Shown piece by piece: positions 29,039-37,708 of a DNA stretch of 64,000 bases. This DNA comes from Halobacteriovoraceae bacterium. Lineage in GTDB: Bacteria > Bdellovibrionota > Bacteriovoracia > Bacteriovoracales > Bacteriovoracaceae. Below the pieces are notes generated by a model. That model ran no database searches. It saw only the letters and a program-made list of their open reading frames with translations, and was not told the origin of the DNA. Each line of letters opens with the position of its first letter. Within the stretch, counting starts at the first letter, position 1. The position numbers and the translations under genes were made by a program. The stretch spans positions 1-64,000 of the forward strand of contig PASN01000019.1 in NCBI GenBank assembly GCA_002711995.1, in the 5' to 3' direction.

Positions 29039-31231
29039 TCAGTTCCCGAAGGTAAATCCAGTTGATGGTGGATTCGTGGCCGGAGTGCTGCCTGGGGTTG
29101 AGGTGAAGTTGCTGTCTCCATAAGGGTCCATCGGATCGAAGCTAAAGCTAAATTGTCCAAAGTTGGAAGGGTCGTTGAACATGGCCGTGGTGGATGATCC
29201 TCCAAAAGAAGTGGCATCGCCAAAGTCGTACAGTGAATATCCATAATTGGTTTGGGGATAGGAGTTGTAATAATAAACTTGAGGGTTGGCCTCGAAGTAT
29301 TCCCTTTGGCTTTTCATGAAGCTGAGTCTGTTTTGATAATAACTCATCTGCATTTCATGATTCATTTTGCTGTTTTCCATTTGTAAGTAAAATGGAACTC
29401 CTGAGTTTAGCAAGGTGGATGCCATGCCACTTATGAACTGACTTGATAGTTTATCCTCTTCACTCTCTTTAAATTTAACTCTTGGAGCTACTTTTCTATT
29501 TTTAGTTTTATTGGCCGTAATCGTTCTTCCTACTCGTTTTAATTTTTCATCAAGTTTGCCGTTGAGCACTTCATCATTCTTGTACATCTTGCAAAGAGGA
29601 TTGGTTGGGGTGCTTTTACAGTTGTCTAGGAACTCAGAAACTCTTATGCCATGCTCTCCACCCGGCATTTTTAGACCTTTGTTTAGAAAAGGGTTCTGAG
29701 AGTAGTCAATTATATCCTGGGTATCTTTTGATAGGGATATGGCGGATTGAGCAAAGCTGTCGATGTCTTTAATTCCACAAAGGGATTTAAAGCCTTCCAC
29801 GCTTTTATCTTCTCTTAAGCATTTGTTTCTATAGGCCAAAAGCCCCATGGCCTTTGACAGTTTTAGAGATTTAAAAGGTTCCACTTTATTTAAGTTTTCC
29901 AGTTTGGCCTCATGAAGGTGAAGATCCCTTTTAAGTTGCTCAACCTCATCCTTGGCCACCACAGAGAGGTCTCTTTTTAAAGAGTTTATACAGTCACTTG
30001 CAACGATTTGGTCATTGGTTGATTTGATGCATCTCTTAGCTTTTTGAATTCTTTTGTCTAACTCTGTAAACTCATCCAGGGCCTTTAGTTGATCAGAAAT
30101 GGTGTGGAGGTTGGAAACGAATGATTTATTTTTATCCGTTTGACGACACTTTCCAGAATGGCCTGGTGAACATTTTGATTTAAAACATGCGTTTAGTTTC
30201 TCAAAGCTATCTCCACTACAAGAAGCCTTGTCTTTAATCTGTCCTGCTATAGCTTGTTTTGAAGCTTTTAACCTATTTCCTAGAACTTCTTCAAGCTTGT
30301 TTAAGTTTTCCAGTGCCGTATCTTTTTGAAAAATAGCTCTGGTGGCATGATTAAATCCTGCAATGCCTTTTTTAAACTTTGAATCAAAGTAGTCTTGAAA
30401 CTTTGGATTGGTTTGCTCTATACGATCGCCGTAGTTTACTTCAACAGGTTCGAGGCCTTTTGCTATTGCAAGAATCTTTTCTGAGTTTTCATCTGTAGGG
30501 TCTTTTCTTTGATCCTTTAGCAACAACCTTAGGGTGTTTACTTTGGAAACGAGCTGCGCTCCCTCCGGAGACTTGTAGGCAACCTTTTTGCCATCGATAG
30601 AAAGCTCTAAGGATTTTCTATATTTCTCAAAGTTATGCTCTTTGTCTCTATCACTTAAGCTGTGGCCGTGTGCCTTGGAGAAGCTCGCAAGAGTTGTGAA
30701 AATGTCTCTATAATCAACCGCCTCGTCTTTTTTTACGCGTTCCACTGTTTGGCAGAAGCTTTTTATTTTAGGGTCACTTCTTTCACACTGGGATTTATAA
30801 AAGAGTTGGTATTGAAGGTCGCTCTTTCCATCAAAGATTCTTCCATCTGGTCGTTTCCAAAAGTCGACCTCTATACTTTGGTCTAGAAGAGCGGCCTTGG
30901 TGTAGTTGGTGATAAAACTTTTGGCCAGCTTGGTTGCTTTAACAACTTGTGGCCTGTCTAGTTTTGTTATTGCCTTGTGATCGTCCTCGATGGACTTTCC
31001 TATTCCTATTAGTCCTTCATAGATTATAAGTTTGCCCATTAAAGCGTTGTATTTATTTTGAAGCTCAAGGTGGCTTTTGCAATCACTACAGTCTTTTTCA
31101 TTGCTTGATTGAATTTTTGCTTCAATAGCAAGAAGTTGGTTGCGGATTTCTTTGCACTGTTCAGTGCTAGCAATACCAATAGGTGAATATAAAGCGATGA
31201 TCGCCACAAGAAGAAGCTTCATGCTTCCCAT
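29039..31231 (-). CDS. Exported coiled-coil protein of unknown function
   Basis: The 730-residue protein has a signal peptide (about 4-22, ending GIAS). A long helical, Lys/Glu-rich body follows with Cys pairs (CSDCKSH, ASCSGDS, SKCSPGHSGKC, RCIKST). The C-terminal 90 residues are rich in Tyr, Ser, Gly, Phe and Pro. No family is recognised. Two in-frame ATGs, 31231 and 31222, are possible; neither has an ideally spaced binding site. It lies directly upstream of the giant lipoprotein gene on the same strand, so the two may be functionally linked. Confidence 0.72.
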   Translation of the reverse strand: MGSMKLLLVAIIALYSPIGIASTEQCKEIRNQLLAIEAKIQSSNEKDCSDCKSHLELQNKYNALMGKLIIYEGLIGIGKSIEDDHKAITKLDRPQVVKATKLAKSFITNYTKAALLDQSIEVDFWKRPDGRIFDGKSDLQYQLFYKSQCERSDPKIKSFCQTVERVKKDEAVDYRDIFTTLASFSKAHGHSLSDRDKEHNFEKYRKSLELSIDGKKVAYKSPEGAQLVSKVNTLRLLLKDQRKDPTDENSEKILAIAKGLEPVEVNYGDRIEQTNPKFQDYFDSKFKKGIAGFNHATRAIFQKDTALENLNKLEEVLGNRLKASKQAIAGQIKDKASCSGDSFEKLNACFKSKCSPGHSGKCRQTDKNKSFVSNLHTISDQLKALDEFTELDKRIQKAKRCIKSTNDQIVASDCINSLKRDLSVVAKDEVEQLKRDLHLHEAKLENLNKVEPFKSLKLSKAMGLLAYRNKCLREDKSVEGFKSLCGIKDIDSFAQSAISLSKDTQDIIDYSQNPFLNKGLKMPGGEHGIRVSEFLDNCKSTPTNPLCKMYKNDEVLNGKLDEKLKRVGRTITANKTKNRKVAPRVKFKESEEDKLSSQFISGMASTLLNSGVPFYLQMENSKMNHEMQMSYYQNRLSFMKSQREYFEANPQVYYYNSYPQTNYGYSLYDFGDATSFGGSSTTAMFNDPSNFGQFSFSFDPMDPYGDSNFTSTPGSTPATNPPSTGFTFGN

Positions 31232-31290
31232 ATCGTAAAAAAGGAATTTAAACTTGAGTTTAATACTATTATTGTCGGGGAATCAGTTAC

Positions 31291-32379
31291 TTAGCCGTGC
31301 CCACCATTCATGAAGGCCTCATCGTAATTTATTCGCTTGCCTTGCTCTCCGAGACTTTTGAAGTAGTCTTCAGCAATTTTCATCGTCTCATCCAAAGTTT
31401 TAGATTGAAACATTAAGCTTCTAAACTTGGCAGCGCTTGGAAAGCCTGCAGCAAACCATACGATTATTTTTCTGGCCTGAATAAGGATTGTTCTTTCTCT
31501 GTCATAAGCTTCAAGACAATATTGGTAATATCTCTCAATCGCTTCAAAGTAATCTTTGCCCTTAAAAGGAGACTCTGTCTCTGTAGGGTCAAAGGCAAGA
31601 GACTCTAAGAATATAAAAGGGTTTCTGAGGCAGCCTCTGGCGATCATGAGCGCCTTGCAATTGGTATTTTCCATTCTTGCAGCAACTTGGTGGGCCTGGT
31701 GTAGATCTCCATTTCCTATAATTGGAAGTGTGGCACCTTTGGCGAACTCTTCTATGTAGTCCCAGTTTGCACTGCCTGTGTATTGTTGGGCCCTAGTTCG
31801 GCCATGGATGGCAACCCACTCGATGCCTTCGTTTCTTGCAACTTCTTCTATTTTATCAGCGTTAATTCCTTCCGCATCCCAGCCCATTCTAATTTTGATG
31901 GACAAAGGCACATCAAGAGCTTTCTTCATCTGAGCGAATAGGGGTGCAAGGGCCTCAATTTCTTTCATCAAAGCGCTGCCACCACCTTTAGAAACAACTT
32001 TTCTAACAGGGCAACCCATATTGATATCAACAAACTTTGGGTTTTCTCTTTGAACAACTTCGCAGGCCTGCGCCATGGACTCAGGATCCTCGCCAAATAA
32101 TTGAATCCCAATATTTTCTTCACGCTCATCAATTTTGAGCATATCTCTAGTTCTTTGGTTGCCGTGATTAATACCGTGAGCGCTGATAAGTTCACTCACG
32201 GTTCCACCCGCACCAAGATCTTCCATTAATAAACGGAAAGGTGGCGTGCAGATACCGGCCATCGGCGCCAAAATTAAAGGTGACTCAAAGTGCACATCGC
32301 CCAATTGAATGGGGTTGCGCAAGGCCTTGTACTTGTCTATTTTGGCTTGTAAGTCTTCTGAAAAAGCTCTACTATGCAT
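31291..32379 (-). CDS. dusB: tRNA-dihydrouridine synthase (DusB type)
   Basis: An FMN enzyme that reduces uridine to dihydrouridine in the tRNA D-loop. Family features are PLILAPMAGICTPPFRLL near the N-terminus, the catalytic Cys in DINMGCPVRKVV, KIRMGWD, IHGRTRAQQYTGSANWD and IGNGDLHQ. The reading frame is open far upstream, but the ATG at 32379 gives a 362-residue protein with a normal N-terminus. No strong Shine-Dalgarno precedes it. The gene diverges from the HAD hydrolase gene 52 bases away. Confidence 0.92.
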   Translation of the reverse strand: MHSRAFSEDLQAKIDKYKALRNPIQLGDVHFESPLILAPMAGICTPPFRLLMEDLGAGGTVSELISAHGINHGNQRTRDMLKIDEREENIGIQLFGEDPESMAQACEVVQRENPKFVDINMGCPVRKVVSKGGGSALMKEIEALAPLFAQMKKALDVPLSIKIRMGWDAEGINADKIEEVARNEGIEWVAIHGRTRAQQYTGSANWDYIEEFAKGATLPIIGNGDLHQAHQVAARMENTNCKALMIARGCLRNPFIFLESLAFDPTETESPFKGKDYFEAIERYYQYCLEAYDRERTILIQARKIIVWFAAGFPSAAKFRSLMFQSKTLDETMKIAEDYFKSLGEQGKRINYDEAFMNGGHG

Positions 32380-32431
32380 GGAGTTAATCTCTACACCTAA
32401 ATGAGTTCTGTGTAAATAGACGAAGGGACAA

Positions 32432-32920
32432 ATGCTTAAAATTGACCCAAAAAAAGTAGAACATATAGTCTTTGACCACGATGGCACACTTGTGGACACC
32501 AATGGGCAGGGTCGCATGTATCCAGGTGTTTGGAAAATGCTTGATGAATTAGGACAGAAAGGGGTTAAACTGTACGTTTGGACTGCTAGAACCCGGCACT
32601 CGACAGTTGAATTTTTAAAATCCCTTGATATCATTACCCGGTTTGAAGAACTCTATTGCTCAACTGACAGCTATCCAAAACCTGACGTTGAGGGCCTTAA
32701 AGAAATGTTGGGGGATGTGGATCCAAGATCAGTTGTTGTTATTGGAGACAGTATGGCCGACATGGCCGGAGCTTCTAACTTTGGATCTCACTCGATAGGG
32801 GTTACTTGGGCCACAAGTAATGATTTAAGACATCGGCAGGCTCTATTCGACGCTGGGGCCAAACATGTCGCTGCCACTGTTAAAGAGTGTAAAGAGAAAA
32901 TTTTTGAATTAATTAAATAA
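32432..32920 (+). CDS. HAD-family hydrolase (phosphatase)
   Basis: A 162-residue haloacid dehalogenase-type phosphatase without a cap domain. Motif I is FDHDGTLVDT (Asp15 nucleophile, Asp17), motif II is the Thr of VWTARTRHS, and motif IV is VVVIGDSMADMAGA. The substrate is unknown; small HAD proteins of this kind dephosphorylate sugar or nucleotide phosphates. It lies 10 bases upstream of ffh and is likely co-transcribed with it. AGGGAC precedes the ATG. Confidence 0.85.
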   Translation: MLKIDPKKVEHIVFDHDGTLVDTNGQGRMYPGVWKMLDELGQKGVKLYVWTARTRHSTVEFLKSLDIITRFEELYCSTDSYPKPDVEGLKEMLGDVDPRSVVVIGDSMADMAGASNFGSHSIGVTWATSNDLRHRQALFDAGAKHVAATVKECKEKIFELIK

Positions 32921-32930
32921 GGATAAGGCA

Positions 32931-34358
32931 ATGTTCGACAATTTAAGTGAGAAGTTTCAGGATGCTTTTAAGAACCTTTCAGGGAAAGGCAGCATTAACG
33001 AATCTAATATTGAAGATGCTTTAAAAGAGATTAGAACTGCTCTTCTAGAAGCTGATGTTAACTTTAAAGTTGTAAAAGAATTTATCGCCATGGTTAAAGA
33101 AGAGGCCATTGGTGAAAAAGTTTTAAGAGGAGTTAACCCAGGCGAGCAATTCACCAAAATTGTCCATGACAAACTTGCAGAGGTTATGGGCGAAGAGCAT
33201 AAAGATCTAAAGCTTGACCGTCCACTCAATCCTATACTGATTGTAGGTCTGAATGGTGCTGGTAAGACTACCTTTACTGGAAAGCTTGGCCATGTGCTTA
33301 AGAATAAAAAGAAGAAGGAAGTTTACTTTATCCCTGCGGACAACTTCCGTCCTGCCGCAAAAGATCAGTTAATCAAACACGCCAAAGGCCTTCAGATTGA
33401 CTATTTCGACTCTGACCTTTCCATGCTGCCAAAAGACATTGTTAAGGCAGGTATGGAAGAGGCGAAGAAGCTTGGAAAAGAAGTGGTGATTATCGATACC
33501 GCCGGTAGACTACAAGTTGACGAAGAACTTATGGGCCAGTTGGTTGATGCCAAAAATGAGCTTGTAAACCCTGAAGTTCTTCTCGTTGCGGATGCGATGA
33601 CTGGTCAAGAGGCCGTAAATGTCGCCAAGGTATTTCACGAAAAAGTAGGCCTTACTGGTGTTGCTCTTTCCAAGATGGATTCTGACGCCAGAGGTGGTGC
33701 AGCCCTCTCTATTAGACATGTGACTCAGGTTCCAATTAAATATATCTCAACTGGCGAGAAGATGAAGGACCTAGAGCCATTCCATCCAGACAGACTGGCG
33801 GGACGAATCCTAGATATGGGTGACGTCGTAACTCTAGTTGAGAAGGCCCAAGAAACTATAGACGAAAAAGAAGCTGAAAACATGATGAAGCGTTTGGAGA
33901 ACCAGCAGTTCACCATTAACGACTTCATGAAGCAAATGGAGCAAATTAACAAACTTGGCTCAATGACAAGCATTCTTAAAATGCTTCCTGGCATGGGGGG
34001 AATGCTAAGAAACTTAGGTGATCTTAGCCCTGCTGAAGATGAAATGAAGAAAATGAAAGTCATTATCAGCTCTATGACTAAAAAAGAGAAAGATGATCAT
34101 AAGTTGCTGAAAACAGAATCTCGTATTAAGAGAGTGGCAAAAGGCTCGGGAACAACCGAGTCCGCAGTTAAGGATTTCATTAAGAAATTTGAACAAATGC
34201 AAGGCATGATGATTAATATGGCCGGTATGATGAAAGGTGGCGGAATGCCTAATATCCCAGGAATGGGCCCTATGCCAGGCTTTAGACAGGCCCCAAATCA
34301 AAACAAGAAAAAGAAGAAGGGAAAGAAGAAAAATCCATTTGGAAGTCGCTTTTTCTAA
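32931..34358 (+). CDS. ffh: Signal recognition particle protein Ffh
   Basis: Ffh is the SRP GTPase that delivers nascent membrane and exported proteins to the membrane with the 4.5S RNA. The helical N domain (about 1-95) is followed by the G domain with GLNGAGKT (106-113), DTAGRLQVDEELM and TGVALSKMDSDARGGAALS. The Met-rich M domain follows, with the RNA-binding signature SKMTKKEK-like segment ISSMTKKEKDDHKLL and SRIKRVAKGSGT. A Lys-rich tail ends the 475-residue chain. GGATAAGG precedes the ATG. It heads the conserved translation operon with rpsP, khpA, rimM and trmD. Confidence 0.97.
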   Translation: MFDNLSEKFQDAFKNLSGKGSINESNIEDALKEIRTALLEADVNFKVVKEFIAMVKEEAIGEKVLRGVNPGEQFTKIVHDKLAEVMGEEHKDLKLDRPLNPILIVGLNGAGKTTFTGKLGHVLKNKKKKEVYFIPADNFRPAAKDQLIKHAKGLQIDYFDSDLSMLPKDIVKAGMEEAKKLGKEVVIIDTAGRLQVDEELMGQLVDAKNELVNPEVLLVADAMTGQEAVNVAKVFHEKVGLTGVALSKMDSDARGGAALSIRHVTQVPIKYISTGEKMKDLEPFHPDRLAGRILDMGDVVTLVEKAQETIDEKEAENMMKRLENQQFTINDFMKQMEQINKLGSMTSILKMLPGMGGMLRNLGDLSPAEDEMKKMKVIISSMTKKEKDDHKLLKTESRIKRVAKGSGTTESAVKDFIKKFEQMQGMMINMAGMMKGGGMPNIPGMGPMPGFRQAPNQNKKKKKGKKKNPFGSRFF

Positions 34359-34430
34359 GATTTGTTTGACTTTAAGCATCGATTGAAATAAAAAGGTTCC
34401 CTAAAAAACTTAATTAGGCAGGAGACATAA

Positions 34431-34673
34431 ATGGTTAAAATTAGATTAGCAAGAGGCGGAAGAACTCACAGACCAGTTTACACTATCGTAGCAGCTAACT
34501 CTAGAGAAGCTAGAGACGGTAAGTTCTTGGAAAAACTAGGACAATACGATCCAAACGCAGAAGAAGTTCTTAAAGATGTAAACGTTGAGTCAATCAAGAG
34601 TTGGGTAACTAAAGGTGCTCAAATCTCTGACACTGTTTCTTCTTTGTTCAAAAAGAACGGCGTTAAGCTTTAA
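34431..34673 (+). CDS. rpsP: 30S ribosomal protein S16
   Basis: S16 is a structural protein of the small ribosomal subunit. The N-terminus MVKIRLARGGRTHRPVYTIV and the KFLEKLGQYDP motif are diagnostic, and the length (80 residues) is normal. GGCAGGAGACATAA provides the binding site. It sits in the usual place between ffh and the KH-domain gene khpA. Confidence 0.97.
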   Translation: MVKIRLARGGRTHRPVYTIVAANSREARDGKFLEKLGQYDPNAEEVLKDVNVESIKSWVTKGAQISDTVSSLFKKNGVKL

Positions 34674-34752
34674 TTTTAGTAAAAAGTTTTTGAAATAACT
34701 GTTTTAAGGTGTAAAATATTCCTAAGATGTTAATTCTAACCAAGTAGGTGTT

Positions 34753-34992
34753 ATGAGCGAGCTTAGGGACTTAATTGAATACGTAGGGAAATCCTTGGTA
34801 GACATGCCCGATCAAGTTGAAGTCAACGAGATTGAGGGAGAACAAACTACGGTAGTTGAGTTAAAAGTAGACAAGTCAGATCTTGGAAAAGTTATTGGTA
34901 AGCAGGGAAGAACTGCTAGAGCATTAAGAACGATCTTAAATGCCGCCTCGACTAAGCTAAAGAAAAGATCAGTCTTAGAAATTATTGAATAA
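34753..34992 (+). CDS. khpA: KH-domain RNA-binding protein KhpA
   Basis: A 79-residue single-KH-domain RNA-binding protein found beside rpsP in many bacteria. The GxxG loop is GKQG in LGKVIGKQGRTARALRTIL, and the N-terminal LRDLIEYVGKSLVDMPDQVEV is typical. The role is RNA binding, linked in other bacteria to cell division and small-RNA function. A hairpin terminator follows 28 bases after its stop. Confidence 0.93.
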   Translation: MSELRDLIEYVGKSLVDMPDQVEVNEIEGEQTTVVELKVDKSDLGKVIGKQGRTARALRTILNAASTKLKKRSVLEIIE

Positions 34993-35020
34993 AACTTTTT
35001 TAAATTTAAAAGATTATTAT

Positions 35021-35052
35021 AAAACCTCGGTATTGCTATCGAGGTTTTTTTT
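35021..35052 (+). terminator. Rho-independent terminator directly ahead of rimM
   Basis: AAAACCTCG (35021-35029) and CGAGGTTTT (35040-35048) form a perfect nine-base-pair stem with a 10-base loop and end in a run of eight T. It separates khpA from rimM. The rimM binding site begins only about two bases after the T-run, so it may act as an attenuator within the operon. Confidence 0.85.
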
Positions 35053-35062
35053 ATGGTGGCAT

Positions 35063-35584
35063 ATGAAAGATAAACTAATACATTTAGGCTCCTGCTCAAG
35101 GCCACATGGAATTAAAGGTGGCTTTAGCGCGCATTTAATTAATCACCATGACAGCAGTCTCGAGGCTGGAAGCAAAGTTATATTAAGGCCAAAGAATAAA
35201 TCGAGCAGCATCTCGGAAGACGGTGAAGAGTTTGAGGTTAACTCAATCAGCTTTGGAAATAAGTGCATTCTTTACTTTTCTGGAGTTGAAGATAGAAACT
35301 CTGTAGAAAGCATGATCCCTTTTGAAATTTATATTAATAGGTCTGAACTTCCTGAGCCTGAGGATGGAAGCTACTATCTCGAAGATCTTGTTGGGCTCAA
35401 AGTCTTAGATGAGAAAGGCGTAGAGCTTGGAAAGGTTAAAACTTACTTCGACAATGGAGCGCAAACCGTATTGGTAGTGAAGAAAAGCAAGGGAACGGTT
35501 GAGTTGCCGTTTGTTGAGCAGTTCTTTCCTGAGGTAAACATCGAGGAAGGCCATATTGTAATGATCGAGCCTGAGCTTATATGA
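35063..35584 (+). CDS. rimM: Ribosome maturation factor RimM
   Basis: RimM helps assemble the 30S head around S19 and 16S rRNA. The N-terminal IHLGSCSRPHGIKGGFSAHL and C-terminal PRC-barrel segment YYLEDLVGLKVLDEKGVELGKV (in two parts) are typical. The ATG at 35063 follows GGTGG; earlier in-frame codons fall inside the terminator and are rejected. Length is 173 residues, normal for the family. Its stop overlaps the trmD start (ATGA), so the two are coupled. Confidence 0.93.
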   Translation: MKDKLIHLGSCSRPHGIKGGFSAHLINHHDSSLEAGSKVILRPKNKSSSISEDGEEFEVNSISFGNKCILYFSGVEDRNSVESMIPFEIYINRSELPEPEDGSYYLEDLVGLKVLDEKGVELGKVKTYFDNGAQTVLVVKKSKGTVELPFVEQFFPEVNIEEGHIVMIEPELI

Positions 35585-36324
35585 AAACTAAGAGAATTTG
35601 GATACTAACCCTTTTCCCAGATTACTTCGCCCCTTTGAAAGAGCATGGCGTCTTGGGAAGTGCTTTACGTAATGAGCGAGGAGGTGAGAATGGTGAGTTT
35701 GAGCTGAATACAGTGCAAATCGCAGAATATTCTCCCAAAGGCTATAAAGGGGTAGATGATAGTCCGTTTGGTGGTGGACAGGGCATGATTATGCGCGCGG
35801 ACGTACTTCAGAAAGCGCTTCTTGAGGGAGTTGTTAAGAAGGGTGGCTACAAAGATGTTTCTGAGCTTCATGTGGTATGCCCTGCCCCTAGGGGAAAAAC
35901 CTTGGATAACTCATTTGCAATTGATTTCGCTTCAAGGGTGTTGGATTTTAGCGCCGCGCAAGATGTTGTATTTCTCTGTGGAAGATATGAGGGCATTGAT
36001 GAGCGCTTTTTAGAGAAGTATGTGGATGAGTATGTTTCTTTAGGAGACTTCATTTTGACCGGCGGTGAATTGGCAGTAATGTGTATACTCGATGCCAGCA
36101 TGAGGTTTGTTCCAGGAGTGGTTGGCAACAAGCTTTCAGTTGAAGATGAATCATTTTCACAAGGTATGCTAGAACATGCTCTCTATACTCGGCCTCGCGA
36201 ATTTGAAGGCCAGTCTATACCTGAAGAGTATATTTCTGGGGACCACAAGAGAATTGATGCAAGAAAGAAAAAATCCAGTTTGGAGATAACTAAAAAGTAC
36301 AGGCCGGATCTTTTGGAAAAATAA
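35581..36324 (+). CDS. trmD: tRNA (guanine-N1-)-methyltransferase
   Basis: TrmD methylates G37 of tRNAs next to the anticodon using S-adenosylmethionine, preventing frameshifts. The SPOUT knot is visible in PRGKTLDNSFA, FLCGRYEGIDERF and EYVSLGDFILTGGELA, and the substrate segment in PDLLEK-type C-terminus. At 247 residues the length is normal. The start overlaps rimM by four bases and its stop shares one base with the following histidine kinase gene (TAATG). Confidence 0.96.
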   Translation: MKTKRIWILTLFPDYFAPLKEHGVLGSALRNERGGENGEFELNTVQIAEYSPKGYKGVDDSPFGGGQGMIMRADVLQKALLEGVVKKGGYKDVSELHVVCPAPRGKTLDNSFAIDFASRVLDFSAAQDVVFLCGRYEGIDERFLEKYVDEYVSLGDFILTGGELAVMCILDASMRFVPGVVGNKLSVEDESFSQGMLEHALYTRPREFEGQSIPEEYISGDHKRIDARKKKSSLEITKKYRPDLLEK

Positions 36325-37640
36325 TGAGCGAAGAACTTATTCACTACAAACTTAAGGCCATTTTTACAAACAAGTGGACTGTTGTAGTGCCTTCCTTATT
36401 AGGTATTTTCCTTCTGCTCTTAATCCTCAAAGACTTTCTTCCAATACAGCCCTTAGCTATTTGGGCAACAATAGTGACCATCTTATACGCACTAAGGTTG
36501 GGACTAGGCCTTGCCTATAGAGGTGAGTCTTCCAATGCTTATAAGTTTTTAAAGCTTCACAGAATATTTACTGTAGGCAGCGCTTTTGCTTACGGTATGA
36601 TCTCTTTCATTGGTATCGGGCAAACTCCACCACAGATTGATGGTATTATGATTGCTTTCATTGTTGGGATGGCATGCGGCGGAGGAATGTCCAATGTTGC
36701 AGACAGATTTGTCGGAGTTGCTTTTGTATTTTTGATGATAGTTCCTTTTATTGTTCGGATCTATATTCAAAGCGGCCCCTATTATGAATTGTTTATTTCA
36801 ACATTGGTGTTGATCCTAGTGGCCCTTTCCAACGTAATAAAAAGAGTTGGACGCGAGGTTCTTAAAAGTGCGGAGCTTTCATTGGAGAAGAACATGTTTC
36901 TCCAGGAAGAACAAAAAAGATTTGCTCTCCAACAGGAGCTTGAGGCCGAGAAACTTAAAAGCTTAAATGCTTCCAAGTTTGCGTCCATTGGTGAGATGGC
37001 CGCAGGAATAGGCCATGAAATAAACAATCCACTTACAATTGTTTTAGGACATCATTGGAAACTTGAAAAGGCCTTGGTTGCTCAGGGAGCTCATGAAGCG
37101 ACTGCCGAGCTGAAGAAAGCGCAAGATGCGACACTTAGAATAGGAAAGATAGTTAAAAGTATGAGGCATCTTTCCAGAGTTAGCGCTCAACAGGAATACG
37201 AAAGTTTTGAGACGATTAAGATTGTTGAGGCGGTAATGCCGCTTCTTTTCAAAAATCTCCAAGAAACAGGTGTTGAAGTTATTATGCCTACGAGTTCAGG
37301 AGAGGTTAGGGGACACCTAAGCGAGTACGCTCAAACACTTTTAGGCCTTCTTCACAATGCAATTCAAGCTCTGGAAGGATCTAGTGATAATGTTGTCACC
37401 ATCGACTGTCTTTGCGCTGAAGAATTTGTTGAGTTAAGCGTGTGCAACCCTGGACAGGAAATCCCCCATGATGTCCAAGAGCGAATGTTTCAGCCTTTCT
37501 TTACCACAAGGGACATTAATAAAGGCACTGGGCTTGGCCTGAGTCTTGGCAAAAGAAATATGGATAATAACGGCGGAGACTTACTCTATTCCCATAGAGA
37601 TGGGAACAATGTCTTCACGATGAAGATGCCTTACGCCTAA
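36324..37640 (+). CDS. Membrane sensor histidine kinase
   Basis: A 438-residue kinase with six predicted transmembrane helices in its first 180 residues, a short coiled-coil linker (about 185-215), a HisKA domain with phosphorylated His231 in AAGIGHEINNPL, and an HATPase domain. The N-box is LLHNAIQALEG and the G2 region TGLGLSLGKRNMDNNGG. The G1 motif reads CNPGQEIP, with Asn in place of the usual Asp. The sensor part is not a recognised periplasmic domain, so it may sense something within the membrane. No response regulator is adjacent. Its ATG overlaps the trmD stop by one base, tying it to the translation operon. Confidence 0.88.
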   Translation: MSEELIHYKLKAIFTNKWTVVVPSLLGIFLLLLILKDFLPIQPLAIWATIVTILYALRLGLGLAYRGESSNAYKFLKLHRIFTVGSAFAYGMISFIGIGQTPPQIDGIMIAFIVGMACGGGMSNVADRFVGVAFVFLMIVPFIVRIYIQSGPYYELFISTLVLILVALSNVIKRVGREVLKSAELSLEKNMFLQEEQKRFALQQELEAEKLKSLNASKFASIGEMAAGIGHEINNPLTIVLGHHWKLEKALVAQGAHEATAELKKAQDATLRIGKIVKSMRHLSRVSAQQEYESFETIKIVEAVMPLLFKNLQETGVEVIMPTSSGEVRGHLSEYAQTLLGLLHNAIQALEGSSDNVVTIDCLCAEEFVELSVCNPGQEIPHDVQERMFQPFFTTRDINKGTGLGLSLGKRNMDNNGGDLLYSHRDGNNVFTMKMPYA

Positions 37641-37708
37641 ATCTTGGGCGATTTTCAAATATGAAATAGATTCAAAGAAGGAGCTTGTTCGAAGAGAGCT
37701 TCCATTGC

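Noticed and set aside
32380-32634. Longer dusB start at 32634
   Set aside because: The extra N-terminus is antisense to the HAD gene and unlike any DusB; the ATG at 32379 fits.
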